Shown one piece after another: positions 1-7,031 of a stretch of 16,846 nucleotides of DNA; the stretch's first letter is position 1, and the number at the start of each line of letters is the position of its first letter. The DNA comes from DASVDK01 sp036562265 [NCBI: Thermodesulfobacteriota bacterium]. Its GTDB lineage: Bacteria > DASVDK01. A program made the position numbers and the translations under genes. The notes beneath the pieces are model-generated. The model did not search any database and was not told where the DNA came from. It worked only from the letters and a program-made list of their open reading frames with translations. The stretch is from contig DATCKS010000163.1 in NCBI GenBank assembly GCA_036562265.1, forward strand, positions 1 to 16,846, in the 5' to 3' direction.

Positions 1-1
1 G

Positions 2-529
2 TACTACGGCGACGAGATCGGCATGGAGGACGTCCCGATCCCGCCCGATCGCGTTCAGGACCCGTGGGAGCGGAACATCCCGGGGCTCGGCCTGGGGCGC
101 GACCCCGAGCGGACGCCGATGCAGTGGGACGACAGCCCCAACGCCGGCTTCACGACCGGAACGCCCTGGCTGCCGCTCGCGGCCGACCGGCAGGCGGTGA
201 ACGTCGCCGCCGAGCGCCGGGACGCCGGCTCGCTCCTCCACTTCTACCGCCGCCTCATCGCGCTGCGCCGCTCGGAACCGGCGCTCGCGGTGGGCGCCTA
301 CGCCCCGGTCGCCGCCGAGGGGGACCTCGTCGCCTACGTCCGGAAGCACGGCGCGCGGCGGTTCCTGATCGTCCTCAACCTCGGGTCACGGCCCGCGGCC
401 CTCGAGATGCCGGTCGAGGCGTCGCGCGGCCGCATCGTTCTCTCGACGCACCTCGACCGCGACGGCGAGCAGACCGGCGCCACGCTCTCCCTCCGCGGCG
501 ACGAGGGGGTGGTCGTGGCGCTGGCGTGA
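2..529 (+). CDS. GH13 alpha-glucosidase, C-terminal part (5' truncated)
   Basis: This is the last 175 residues of a glycoside hydrolase family 13 enzyme that hydrolyses or transfers alpha-glucosidic bonds; the beginning lies beyond the left edge. The readable part opens with YYGDEIGM, the conserved stretch late in the GH13 barrel. It continues with QDPWERN, then GLGRDPERTPMQWD and NAGFTTG, a combination typical of the oligo-1,6-glucosidase/alpha-glucosidase group. LHFYRRLIALRR and the following beta-rich region (FLIVLNLGS onward) form the usual C-terminal domain. The catalytic Asp and Glu are upstream and cannot be checked. Trehalose synthase or sucrose-acting relatives share these motifs, so substrate specificity is open. 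The gene ends 168 bp before the next gene and appears functionally unrelated to the rest of the window. Confidence 0.9.
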   Translation, partial: YYGDEIGMEDVPIPPDRVQDPWERNIPGLGLGRDPERTPMQWDDSPNAGFTTGTPWLPLAADRQAVNVAAERRDAGSLLHFYRRLIALRRSEPALAVGAYAPVAAEGDLVAYVRKHGARRFLIVLNLGSRPAALEMPVEASRGRIVLSTHLDRDGEQTGATLSLRGDEGVVVALA

Positions 530-640
530 CGGCGCCCGCGGTCGGTCCCTCCGCCTGCCACGAGGCCATCACGCGGTGCGAGACGGCAGTCGTCGCCCAC
601 CCGCTGCACGGCCGTTCATCGGCGCCCGATCACGACCCGC

Positions 641-690
641 TTCCCAGGCAGCCGCAGTCGTGTCAAGAATGGTGGGAGAGCTCCGGAGGA
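641..690 (+). promoter_or_regulatory. Weak candidate promoter and strong RBS ahead of the decarboxylase pair
   Basis: A possible -35 (TTCCCA, 641-646) and -10 (AAGAAT, 665-670) are separated by 18 bp. Each matches the sigma70 consensus at four of six positions, so the promoter call is weak. The Shine-Dalgarno GGAGGA at 685-690 lies 7 bases before the ATG at 698 and convincingly fixes that start. The rest of the 530-697 gap shows no gene and no clear terminator for the GH13 gene. Confidence 0.3.
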
Positions 691-697
691 AACCCCG

Positions 698-1255
698 ATG
701 GGACCAGGCGTCGGAGGGGCCGGCGTCGGGCGCGCGTGGCACACGATCGTGCACGACACGCTCAAGCACCACGACGTGCGGCTCGTGACCTACGTGCCGG
801 ACAAGGTGTTGATGCCGCTCATCACGAGCGTCGAGGCGGACCCCTTCTTCACCGCCTTCGCCACGACGAGGGAGGAGGAGGCCCTGGGGATCGTGGCCGG
901 CGCCTGGATGGCCGGGATGCGCGGCGCGGTCCTCATGCAGACGAGCGGCTTCGGGACCGTGCCGAACGCCCTGGCGTCGCTGATCGTCCCCTACCAGATC
1001 CCCGCCCTGATGATCGTCTCGGAGCGCGGCACGCTCGGGGAGTTCAACGTCGGCCAGGCGTACGTCTGCCGGACGATGCGCCCGGTCCTCGACGCGCTCG
1101 GCATCGAGCACCACACGATCACCCGTCTCGACGAGCTGGAGTTCATCGTCGACCGGACGATCGTCCAGGCGATCGCCACGCAGTCGCCTGCGGCGCTCGT
1201 CCTCTCGCCGCTGCTCACCGGCGGCAAGGTCTTCGAGACGCGAGGCGCCGCATGA
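698..1255 (+). CDS. TPP-dependent decarboxylase, alpha (PYR-domain) chain, sulfopyruvate/phosphonopyruvate decarboxylase-like
   Basis: A 185-residue protein matching the N-terminal, pyrimidine-binding domain of ThDP enzymes that decarboxylate 3-substituted pyruvates (ComD-type alpha chain). Visible hallmarks are the YVPDK segment at 32-36, the REEEALG stretch at 58-64 that supplies the glutamate activating the thiamine ring, GIVAGAWMAG at 64-73, and MQTSGFGTVPNAL at 80-92. The length fits a stand-alone alpha subunit; the fused phosphonopyruvate decarboxylases are about twice as long. The start is set by GGAGGA seven bases upstream. The stop overlaps the ATG of the beta chain by 4 bp (ATGA), implying coupled translation of a two-subunit enzyme. 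The family also contains phosphonopyruvate and other 2-oxoacid decarboxylases. No sulfonate or phosphonate gene flanks it, so the true substrate is unknown. Confidence 0.8.
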   Translation: MGPGVGGAGVGRAWHTIVHDTLKHHDVRLVTYVPDKVLMPLITSVEADPFFTAFATTREEEALGIVAGAWMAGMRGAVLMQTSGFGTVPNALASLIVPYQIPALMIVSERGTLGEFNVGQAYVCRTMRPVLDALGIEHHTITRLDELEFIVDRTIVQAIATQSPAALVLSPLLTGGKVFETRGAA

Positions 1256-1818
1256 ACCGCTTCGACCTCACCGCGCGCCTCGTCGCGAAGCTCGTGCGCG
1301 AGGAGGCGGTCGTCGCCGGCATCGGGAACACGAACTTCGACCTCTGGGCCGCCGGGCAGCGACCGCAGAACTTCTACATGCTGGGGAGCATGGGACTCGC
1401 CTGCCCGATCGCGCTCGGCGTCGCAATCGCGCAGCCCGAGCGCCGCGTCTTCGCCCTCGAGGGGGACGGCTCGCTCCTCATGCAGCTCGGCTGCCTCGCG
1501 ACCATCGCCGCGCGGCGGCCGCGCAACCTCGCGATCGTCGTCTGGGACAACGGCGCCTACCAGATCACCGGCTCCCAGCCGACGGCGACGGCGGCCGGCG
1601 CCGACCTGGTGGCGATCGCGCGCGGCGCCGGGCTCGCGCGGAGCGCCTGGGCCAAGGACGAGCGGCACTTCGAGGCGCTGGTCGACGAGGCGCTGGCGAA
1701 CGACGGACCGTGCCTGATCGCGGCACGGGTCGACCACGAGCCGGCGCGCGGCACGACCGAGCGCGACCCGGTCCGGATCCGCGAGCGCTTCATGCGCGGC
1801 CTCGGCGTCAGGCGCTGA
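1252..1818 (+). CDS. TPP-dependent decarboxylase, beta (PP-domain) chain, sulfopyruvate/phosphonopyruvate decarboxylase-like
   Basis: A 188-residue partner of the preceding alpha chain, carrying the diphosphate- and Mg-binding domain of ThDP enzymes (ComE-type). The TPP motif begins at GDGS (71-74) and closes about 25 residues later with DNGAYQ (99-104), which supplies the Mg-binding Asp/Asn. GSMGLACPIALGVA (45-58) is the usual preceding helix and glycine turn. Its ATG overlaps the alpha-chain stop by 4 bp, so the two are almost certainly cotranslated and form a heteromeric enzyme in the cytoplasm. A basic tail (about residues 165-188) follows the domain. The histidine kinase gene converges 36 bp downstream. 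A perfect 10-bp palindrome (GCCTCGAGGC, 1830-1839) sits in that gap, without a T-tract. Confidence 0.8.
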   Translation: MNRFDLTARLVAKLVREEAVVAGIGNTNFDLWAAGQRPQNFYMLGSMGLACPIALGVAIAQPERRVFALEGDGSLLMQLGCLATIAARRPRNLAIVVWDNGAYQITGSQPTATAAGADLVAIARGAGLARSAWAKDERHFEALVDEALANDGPCLIAARVDHEPARGTTERDPVRIRERFMRGLGVRR

Positions 1819-1854
1819 GCGGCAAGGCGGCCTCGAGGCGAGACTCGACGCCGG

Positions 1855-4467
1855 TCAGGCGGCCTGCCCGGCGTTCTCGGCTGCCGGCAGTCGGATGACG
1901 AAGACGCTGCCGTGGCCGGGTCCGTCGCTCTCCGCCCAGATCCGCCCGCCGTGGAGGTTGACGATCTGCCGGCAGATGGCGAGGCCGAGTCCGGTGCCGC
2001 GGGCGCCGAGCCGCCTTGCGTTTCTCGCCTGCGCGAACGGCTCGAAGATCCGCTCGAGGTGTTCGGCGGCGATCCCTTCCCCGGTGTCCCTGACCCGGAT
2101 GACCACCTCGCCGCCCACCGCTTCGGCCTCGACCGTGACCTCGCCCCCCGTCGGCGTGAACTTGACCGCGTTGGCGACGAGGTTCGTGAAGACCTGGATG
2201 AGCCTGAGCGGGTCGGCCCGGAGGACGAGGCTCGCCGGCACGTCGGACCTGAGCACGATGTCCTTCTCCCGGGCCTGCGCCTGCACGACCTCCTTGCTCG
2301 CGAGCACGATGTCGGCCAGCGCGACGGTCTCGAAGGCGAGCGGCGTCTCGCCGGCGGCGAGCTTCGACGCGTCGAGGAGGTCGTTGATGAGCGCGAGCAT
2401 CGCCGCCGTGTTCCGGCTGGCCATCTCGAGGAGCTCGTCCGCGGGATGCTTCGATCGGTCTGCCAGGGCGTGCTTGAGAAGCCGGATGCTGGCGAGCACC
2501 GACGTGAGCGGGGTGCGCAGCTCGTGCGAGGCCCGGGCGAGGAACGTGTCCCGGGTCCGGATCGCCTCCTGGGCCTCCTGGTAGAGCCTGACGTTGTCGA
2601 TGGCCAGGGCGGCGCGGTGGGCAAGCTCCTCGGCGAACCGCAGGTCGCTCGCCTCGTAGCGACGCCCGGACTCGGCCGCCAGGAAGGAGATCGCGCCGAG
2701 GCTGTGGCCCCTGGCGACGAGCGGCACGGCGATGAGCGACCGAAGCCCCATCGATCGCAGAAGCTCGAGGTGCTCGGCGTCCCGCGCGCCGTCGGCCAGG
2801 AGGGAGTCCGTGACCGCCGAGACCACCACCGGGCGGCCTTCCCGCAGCACCTTGCCCAGGATGTGGTTGTCCTTCGGCGGATACCGGCGCAGCCGCTCCC
2901 CCAGCGCCTGCCGGGCGGGGTCGGAGTGGGCGAAGGCGACGTGCCTCAAGAGCCCGCTCGGCTCCTGCAAGTCGACGACGCACCAGTCGGCGAACCTGGG
3001 GACCACGAGCCGGGCGATGCCGGCCAGGGTCGCCTCGTGGTCGAGGGTCGAGGCGAGGACCGTGCTCGCCTCGGCGAGGAAGCGCTGCTCCTCCTCGGCC
3101 TGCCTGCGCGCCGTCACGTCGAGCATCGACCCGACCGCGCGAACGGCGCGGCCCCGGTCGTCGCGCGCGATGTACGCCCGGTCGACGACGGCGGCGTAGG
3201 AGCCGTCGGCCCGCCTCACGCGATACTCGGCCGACCAGACCTCCTGCCCGTCGTCGATCGCGCGCTCCAGGCTCCCGACGAGACGGGCGCGGTCGTCGGG
3301 GTGGAGACAACCGGCCCACCAGGCCCGGGCGCGCTCGATCGTCGTCCCCGCCTCCTCGGGCGTGTACCCGAGGACGGCCGTCAGCGCCTCGTTCCAGGTC
3401 ATCTCGCCGGTGTCGATGTTCCAGTCCCAGATGACGTCGTTCATCGCCCGCGCGGCGAGCCGGTACCTGGCCTCGCTCGCGCGGAGCGCGTCCTCCATCC
3501 GCTTGCGCTCGGTGATGTCGGCCACGGCGAGGAAGCAGCCGCACACCTCGCCCGCCTCGTCGAAGACCGGGGCCGCCCACTCGAGGAGCTTGCGCATCGT
3601 CCCGTCGGGCCAGACCACGTCGAGCTCCACATCCGAGACGCTCACGCCCCGGGCGGCGGCCATCTGCATCGGCAGCTCCTCCGGCGCGAGCTCGCGGCCA
3701 TCCCGATACAGCCGGAACGGCGGCCTCTCGGTCGGCGGGGCGCTCTTCGAGAGGTTGCTCCCCGGCGGCATCCCCAGCATCCGCTCGAATGCCGGGTTGC
3801 CGGTGATGTAGCGGCACTCGCGGTCGTGGGCCAGGGCGATCCCGATCGGGATCAGGTCGAACAGCGTCTGGAACTCCGCGATGCGGCGCTCGAGCGCCCG
3901 GTTGGCCGCCGAGAGCTGCTCGAGCAACTTCGCGCGCTCGGTGTCGGCCCGCTGCCGGTCGATCGCGAGCGCCACCTGGTTGGCGATCGCCTCGATGAGT
4001 TCGACCTCGTCGGGTTCGAACCGCCGGCGCTGCCGGGTGCCGAAGGCAAGCGTCCCGAGGAGCCGGCCGCGCGCGACCAGGGGACAGCACACGTAGGCCT
4101 GGACGCCGAGCGCGCGGATGCGCCCGACGGCCGGGTCCGTGGTGGCCTGGACGTCCTCCACCACGAGCCGCGCCCGGCGCCGGGCGACCAGGCCGCACAC
4201 CCCCTCGCCGAGGCGGAGCCGCTCGACCGACCCGACCATCCGGTCCGGAATCCCGGCGCTCGAGTCGAGCCGCAACGCCTCGCCGTCCTCGGTCACCCAG
4301 TAGTTGAGGTAGACCTCCAGCGAGAGGTGCGCCGCGAGCATCTCGCAGAGCCGACGAAGCGCCGCTCGGGGCTGCTCCTCCGCGAGGAGCACGAGCGTCG
4401 TGCGGGCCAGGAGCGCAAGGTGCGCGTTCGCCTGTCCTGCGCGCGTGTCGGCGCCCTGCGGGTCCAT
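1855..4467 (-). CDS. Soluble sensor histidine kinase, GAF-PAS-PAS-GAF-HisKA-HATPase
   Basis: An 870-residue sensor kinase. In order it has a GAF domain (about 25-170, ending in ANQVALAID), two PAS/PAC modules (about 200-325 and 330-455, with the ADITERKRMEDALRASEARY linker at 316-335), a second GAF (about 475-627), and the kinase core. The H-box is ASHELRTPL with His648, the N-box NLVANAVKF contains Asn766, the G1 box is DTGEGI from Asp794, and the G2 box is GTGLGLA at 824-830, so the core looks active. There is no membrane segment, signal peptide or receiver domain, so it should sense a cytoplasmic cue and phosphorylate a separate regulator. I chose the ATG at 4467 (MDPQGADTRAG) because GAGGA lies just upstream and the GAF alignment begins soon after. 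An in-frame ATG at 4617 would add 50 low-complexity residues. No cognate regulator adjoins it. Confidence 0.9.
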   Translation of the reverse strand: MDPQGADTRAGQANAHLALLARTTLVLLAEEQPRAALRRLCEMLAAHLSLEVYLNYWVTEDGEALRLDSSAGIPDRMVGSVERLRLGEGVCGLVARRRARLVVEDVQATTDPAVGRIRALGVQAYVCCPLVARGRLLGTLAFGTRQRRRFEPDEVELIEAIANQVALAIDRQRADTERAKLLEQLSAANRALERRIAEFQTLFDLIPIGIALAHDRECRYITGNPAFERMLGMPPGSNLSKSAPPTERPPFRLYRDGRELAPEELPMQMAAARGVSVSDVELDVVWPDGTMRKLLEWAAPVFDEAGEVCGCFLAVADITERKRMEDALRASEARYRLAARAMNDVIWDWNIDTGEMTWNEALTAVLGYTPEEAGTTIERARAWWAGCLHPDDRARLVGSLERAIDDGQEVWSAEYRVRRADGSYAAVVDRAYIARDDRGRAVRAVGSMLDVTARRQAEEEQRFLAEASTVLASTLDHEATLAGIARLVVPRFADWCVVDLQEPSGLLRHVAFAHSDPARQALGERLRRYPPKDNHILGKVLREGRPVVVSAVTDSLLADGARDAEHLELLRSMGLRSLIAVPLVARGHSLGAISFLAAESGRRYEASDLRFAEELAHRAALAIDNVRLYQEAQEAIRTRDTFLARASHELRTPLTSVLASIRLLKHALADRSKHPADELLEMASRNTAAMLALINDLLDASKLAAGETPLAFETVALADIVLASKEVVQAQAREKDIVLRSDVPASLVLRADPLRLIQVFTNLVANAVKFTPTGGEVTVEAEAVGGEVVIRVRDTGEGIAAEHLERIFEPFAQARNARRLGARGTGLGLAICRQIVNLHGGRIWAESDGPGHGSVFVIRLPAAENAGQAA

Positions 4468-4810
4468 GTCACGATCCTCGTCGGGAGAGCACGGTGGGTG
4501 GCGGGTTGCGAACGGCGATTCTGCCGCCAGATCTGTCGACCGAGCAATCGATGCCCCGGCCTTCAGGCTGACAACCCGCCGTGGAACCGGGCGGCATTCT
4601 AGCGTGGCGCGACCCATTGCTCCACCGACGGCGCCGGAGGGGCGGGCCGCCTACGGCCCCGGCCCGCCTGGGCGGAGCGCCTGGTCGCCGATGGTCGATC
4701 GAGAAAGGGGGGCGGGCCGCGCCGCAACCGGGGCGGCCTACCTCGTCACCGACGTTCGCCGAGCCGACCGATCAGGCCGCGTCGGCGTCGGATGGGACAC
4801 GGAGCGCCGA
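4468..4810. other. Intergenic stretch between kinase and BON gene, weak promoter and hairpin candidates only
   Basis: 343 bp between two minus-strand genes; I see no convincing gene here. Read on the minus strand, TAGAAT (plus-strand ATTCTA, 4596-4601) could be a -10 element for the kinase, about 130 bases from its ATG, but no good -35 accompanies it. A 6-bp stem (4715-4720 with 4733-4738) is followed on the minus strand by a C-run and TTT, a possible weak terminator for the BON gene. An 8-bp inverted repeat GGCGGGCC/GGCCCGCC sits at 4641-4648 and 4661-4668. All are low confidence in such G+C-rich DNA. Confidence 0.3.
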
Positions 4811-5482
4811 TCAGGCGGCAATGACGATCTGGTCGTCCACCTCGACGACGCCGGGCGCCCCCCAGGCGACCCGCTCCGCCTCCTGCTTCTCCGCGAGCGA
4901 GCTGACCGTTCCCTTGAGGATCACCCTGGGCCCCTGCACGTCGACCGTGATCCGCTCGGCGTCCGTCTTCGCGCTGCGCACGAGCGCCTGCTCGATCTTC
5001 TCCTTGAGGTCCGAGGGTGACACGCCCGGCGCGACGGTCAGGTGGTTGCTCACGCCCCTGACACCCATCAGGCGGCGGACCACCTGCTCGGCGTCCTCCT
5101 TCTGGAACCGCCACTCGACCTCGCCCTCGAGCGTGACCCAACCATCGGAGACGGTGACGTCGATCCTGTCGGCGGGGACGAGGGCGTCCCACTCCAGGGC
5201 TCGGACGGCCGCCGCGGCGATGTCGGCGTCGGTCCGCTCGACCATCCCGGGCAGCCGGACCTCGATCTCGTTCGCCACGGCGTGGACGCCGCGCACGCGA
5301 TGGGCCGCTTCCTCGGCAGCCCACTTCTTGAGGTAGGAGTCGACCCAACCGGTCAACGTGACGATCCCGTCCTTCGCGGTAACCCCGATCTCGTTGGCCC
5401 GCAGCCGGGCATCCCACTTCAGTTCCGCCTGCACGTCCTTCTGGATCTGCTCGTCGCTCCGTCCGGCATCCGCGGTGGCCAT
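4811..5482 (-). CDS. Triple BON-domain protein, cytoplasmic
   Basis: A 223-residue protein made almost entirely of three consecutive BON modules, at about 10-77, 86-152 and 157-222. Each has the pattern of a helix with D-A/W-D-A residues, then a beta strand with I-x-V-x-V, a G-x-V-x-L-x-G turn ([27 protein letters not shown]) and a second helix ending in GV followed by an N or D. BON domains are thought to bind phospholipid or other hydrophobic surfaces, as in OsmY, and are often stress-induced. Unlike OsmY this protein has no signal peptide, so it should be cytoplasmic. The ATG at 5482 is preceded by AGGAGG at proper spacing; an in-frame start 63 bases upstream is less likely. It is divergent from the DsrE-like gene, with 252 bp between them. 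Confidence 0.85.
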   Translation of the reverse strand: MATADAGRSDEQIQKDVQAELKWDARLRANEIGVTAKDGIVTLTGWVDSYLKKWAAEEAAHRVRGVHAVANEIEVRLPGMVERTDADIAAAAVRALEWDALVPADRIDVTVSDGWVTLEGEVEWRFQKEDAEQVVRRLMGVRGVSNHLTVAPGVSPSDLKEKIEQALVRSAKTDAERITVDVQGPRVILKGTVSSLAEKQEAERVAWGAPGVVEVDDQIVIAA

Positions 5483-5703
5483 CGCGTCCTCCTCTCCCTC
5501 CCCGGTGTCGGCGCCCGACGACATGCTACCGCCGGCGATCGACACGGTCGGCGCGCGGGTCGCGTCGATCGCGCCTTCGCCGCCCGACCGGGAGGCGCTT
5601 GCCAGGGCCTCTCGCGGCCCCAGGCCTCGCGTCCGGCGTCGCGGTCAAGAAAGCCGGCGGTCCGGACATGGACGAACGGCCGTCCCGAGACGATGCTGGG
5701 AAG

Positions 5704-5730
5704 CCAAGGAGGTTCGCCCAAGGAGGTTCG
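5704..5730 (+). promoter_or_regulatory. Tandemly duplicated Shine-Dalgarno
   Basis: The 13-mer CCAAGGAGGTTCG occurs twice, perfectly, at 5704-5716 and 5718-5730, with a 14-bp period. Each copy holds the full SD AAGGAGG. The second copy (5720-5726) is 8 bases from the ATG at 5735 and decides the start; the first is too far away to act directly. No recognisable promoter was found in the 5483-5703 divergent gap. Confidence 0.75.
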
Positions 5731-5734
5731 TGCG

Positions 5735-6151
5735 ATGAAACGCCTGGCCATCGTGATACGAGACGACGGCTTCGACCGGATCCTGACGCCGCTGACGTTC
5801 GCCTACACGCAGGCGTCCCATGGGGTGGAGGTCGACGTGCTGTTCGTCCTCTGGGCCGTCCGCGCGCTCACCGAGAAGGGGGCCGCCGCGCTGACGATCG
5901 ACGGACGCCACGCCGGCGAAGCCGAGTGGCTGCGGCGGCGCCTTGCCGAGATCGGCGCGCCGACCACCATCCGCGAGTTCCTGAAGCGGCTCGCGGACAC
6001 CGGCAAGGTCCGCCTCTACGCGTGCCAGTACGCGGCGAGGACGTTCGAGGTCGCCGAAGGCGACCTCGTCCCCGAGGCCGAGGGGATCGTCGACCCGGGC
6101 TGGTTCCTCGCGGAGCGAGCGACCCGCGCCGACCACTGCCAGTACTTCTGA
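5735..6151 (+). CDS. DsrE/DsrF-like small sulfur-relay family protein
   Basis: A 138-residue single-domain protein with the DsrE-like alpha/beta layout. The first strand is [10 protein letters not shown], followed by a helix rich in [10 protein letters not shown], strand [12 protein letters not shown], and the later [10 protein letters not shown] strand and turn, where Cys97 occupies the place of the conserved DsrE/TusD-type cysteine. A second cysteine, Cys135, is four residues from the C-terminus (DHCQYF). Members move sulfur or act as thiol-linked accessory proteins in the cytoplasm; many in this branch have no known job. The start is set by the AAGGAGG eight bases upstream. The gene stands alone on the plus strand, divergent from the BON gene and convergent with the SDR gene, and is followed within four bases by a strong hairpin. 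The family call is fairly secure; the function is not. Confidence 0.7.
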   Translation: MKRLAIVIRDDGFDRILTPLTFAYTQASHGVEVDVLFVLWAVRALTEKGAAALTIDGRHAGEAEWLRRRLAEIGAPTTIREFLKRLADTGKVRLYACQYAARTFEVAEGDLVPEAEGIVDPGWFLAERATRADHCQYF

Positions 6152-6154
6152 TCG

Positions 6155-6208
6155 GACGGCCCGTCCGGGGCCACTCCGCCTGGCCCCGGACGCCGCGGGC
6201 GGGCCGTC
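6155..6208. terminator. Nested stem-loop in a convergent gap, probable bidirectional terminator
   Basis: An 11-bp perfect stem (GTCCGGGGCCA 6163-6173 with TGGCCCCGGAC 6181-6191) closes a 7-base loop. It is enclosed by a further 8-bp stem (GACGGCCC 6155-6162 with GGGCCGTC 6201-6208), leaving a 9-base bulge on one side. It begins four bases after the DsrE-like stop and ends 27 bases before the end of the minus-strand SDR gene, so it can fold in both transcripts. There is no T-tract, which is common for hairpins in very G+C-rich genomes. Confidence 0.6.
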
Positions 6209-6235
6209 TCGAGGCTCGCTCGCGATGGTCGTTCG

Positions 6236-7003
6236 TCAGGGCATGTACAGGCCGCCGTTCACGTGGATGGTCTGCCCGGTGATGAACCGTCCCGTCGGCA
6301 CGCAGAGCGCGACCACCATCGCGGCCACCTCCTCCGGCCGCCCGGGCCGGCCGACGAGCGGCTCGCCGCTCCCCGCGATCGTGGCGCTCTCCCCCGCCGT
6401 CGCCGCGCGCTGGCCGCCGATCTTCCCCGGCGCGACGCAGTTGACCGTGACGCCCCTCGACGCGAACTCCACCGCGAGCGCCTTCGTGAGCCCGACGAGA
6501 CCGGCCTTGGCGGCGGCGACGTGCGCGCGGTTGTAGGCGCCGGTGTGGGCGGTGAGCCCGCCGATGTTGATGATCGTCCCGCCGCCGTTCGCGAGCATCA
6601 CGGGCAGCACGGCCCGCGAGCAGAGAAAGGCGCCGTCGAGGATGACGCTCGTGATCTCCCGCCACTCGGCCAGGCTCATCTCGGTGAACGGCGACTGCTT
6701 CCGGTTCGCGGCGTTGTTGACCAGGATGTCGATGCGGCCGAAGGTCTCCACCACGCGGCGGACCATGGCCTCGACCTGCGCCTCGTCGGTCACGTCCGCG
6801 AGGTGCGCGAGGGCCCGGCCGCCCCTCGCCTCGACCTCCGCCACGACCGCCTGAGCCTCGGCCGCCGAGGTGCGTGCGTTGATGACGACGGCCGCGCCCT
6901 CGTCGGCGAGCGCCAGGGCGGTGGCCCGGCCGGTGCGGCGCACCGCCCCCGTGAGCAGCGCCACCCGCCCCTCGAGACGCCTCGGACTCACCCGTGTCTC
7001 CAT
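6236..7003 (-). CDS. SDR-fold protein (FabG-like) with altered catalytic residues
   Basis: A 255-residue protein with a clear short-chain dehydrogenase/reductase fold: a glycine-rich nucleotide loop TGAVRRTG (18-25), NNAAN at 96-100, and the C-terminal segment ITGQTIHVNGG. However, the usual Asn-Ser-Tyr-Lys tetrad is mostly absent. Where most relatives read INISS the sequence reads INIGG (Gly149 at the Ser place). The YxxxK motif reads VAAAK (Val162 and Lys166), and the helix-4 Asn appears to be Ile121. It may therefore be a non-redox SDR, a hydratase/epimerase-like enzyme, or a protein using other residues. The ATG at 7003 follows GGGAGG by about 11 bases. It lies 28 bp behind the MmgE/PrpD gene and is surely cotranscribed with it from the divergent control region. 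Confidence 0.85.
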   Translation of the reverse strand: METRVSPRRLEGRVALLTGAVRRTGRATALALADEGAAVVINARTSAAEAQAVVAEVEARGGRALAHLADVTDEAQVEAMVRRVVETFGRIDILVNNAANRKQSPFTEMSLAEWREITSVILDGAFLCSRAVLPVMLANGGGTIINIGGLTAHTGAYNRAHVAAAKAGLVGLTKALAVEFASRGVTVNCVAPGKIGGQRAATAGESATIAGSGEPLVGRPGRPEEVAAMVVALCVPTGRFITGQTIHVNGGLYMP

Positions 7004-7031
7004 ACGTGACGTACCTCCCGCCGCGTCGAGG

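Noticed and set aside
64-1818. Long open frames overlapping the GH13 and decarboxylase genes, and similar long frames opposite the kinase, PrpD and tctA genes
   Set aside because: They are Arg/Pro/Gly-rich shadow translations caused by high G+C content. The overlapping frames carry recognisable family motifs. Only the 1252-1818 part of this frame is real.
698-1818. Assignment as coenzyme M biosynthesis genes comD/comE
   Set aside because: No other coenzyme M gene is present and the host looks like a non-methanogenic bacterium. Only family-level naming is justified.
1830-1839. GCCTCGAGGC palindrome as a terminator between convergent genes
   Set aside because: Only five base pairs with no loop room and no T-tract; short palindromes like this are expected by chance in this composition.
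4468-4617. 50-residue N-terminal extension of the histidine kinase from an ATG at 4617
   Set aside because: No SD is evident at 4617, the added residues match no domain, and the ATG at 4467 has GAGGA nearby. A possible -10 (4596-4601) would also lie inside the extension.
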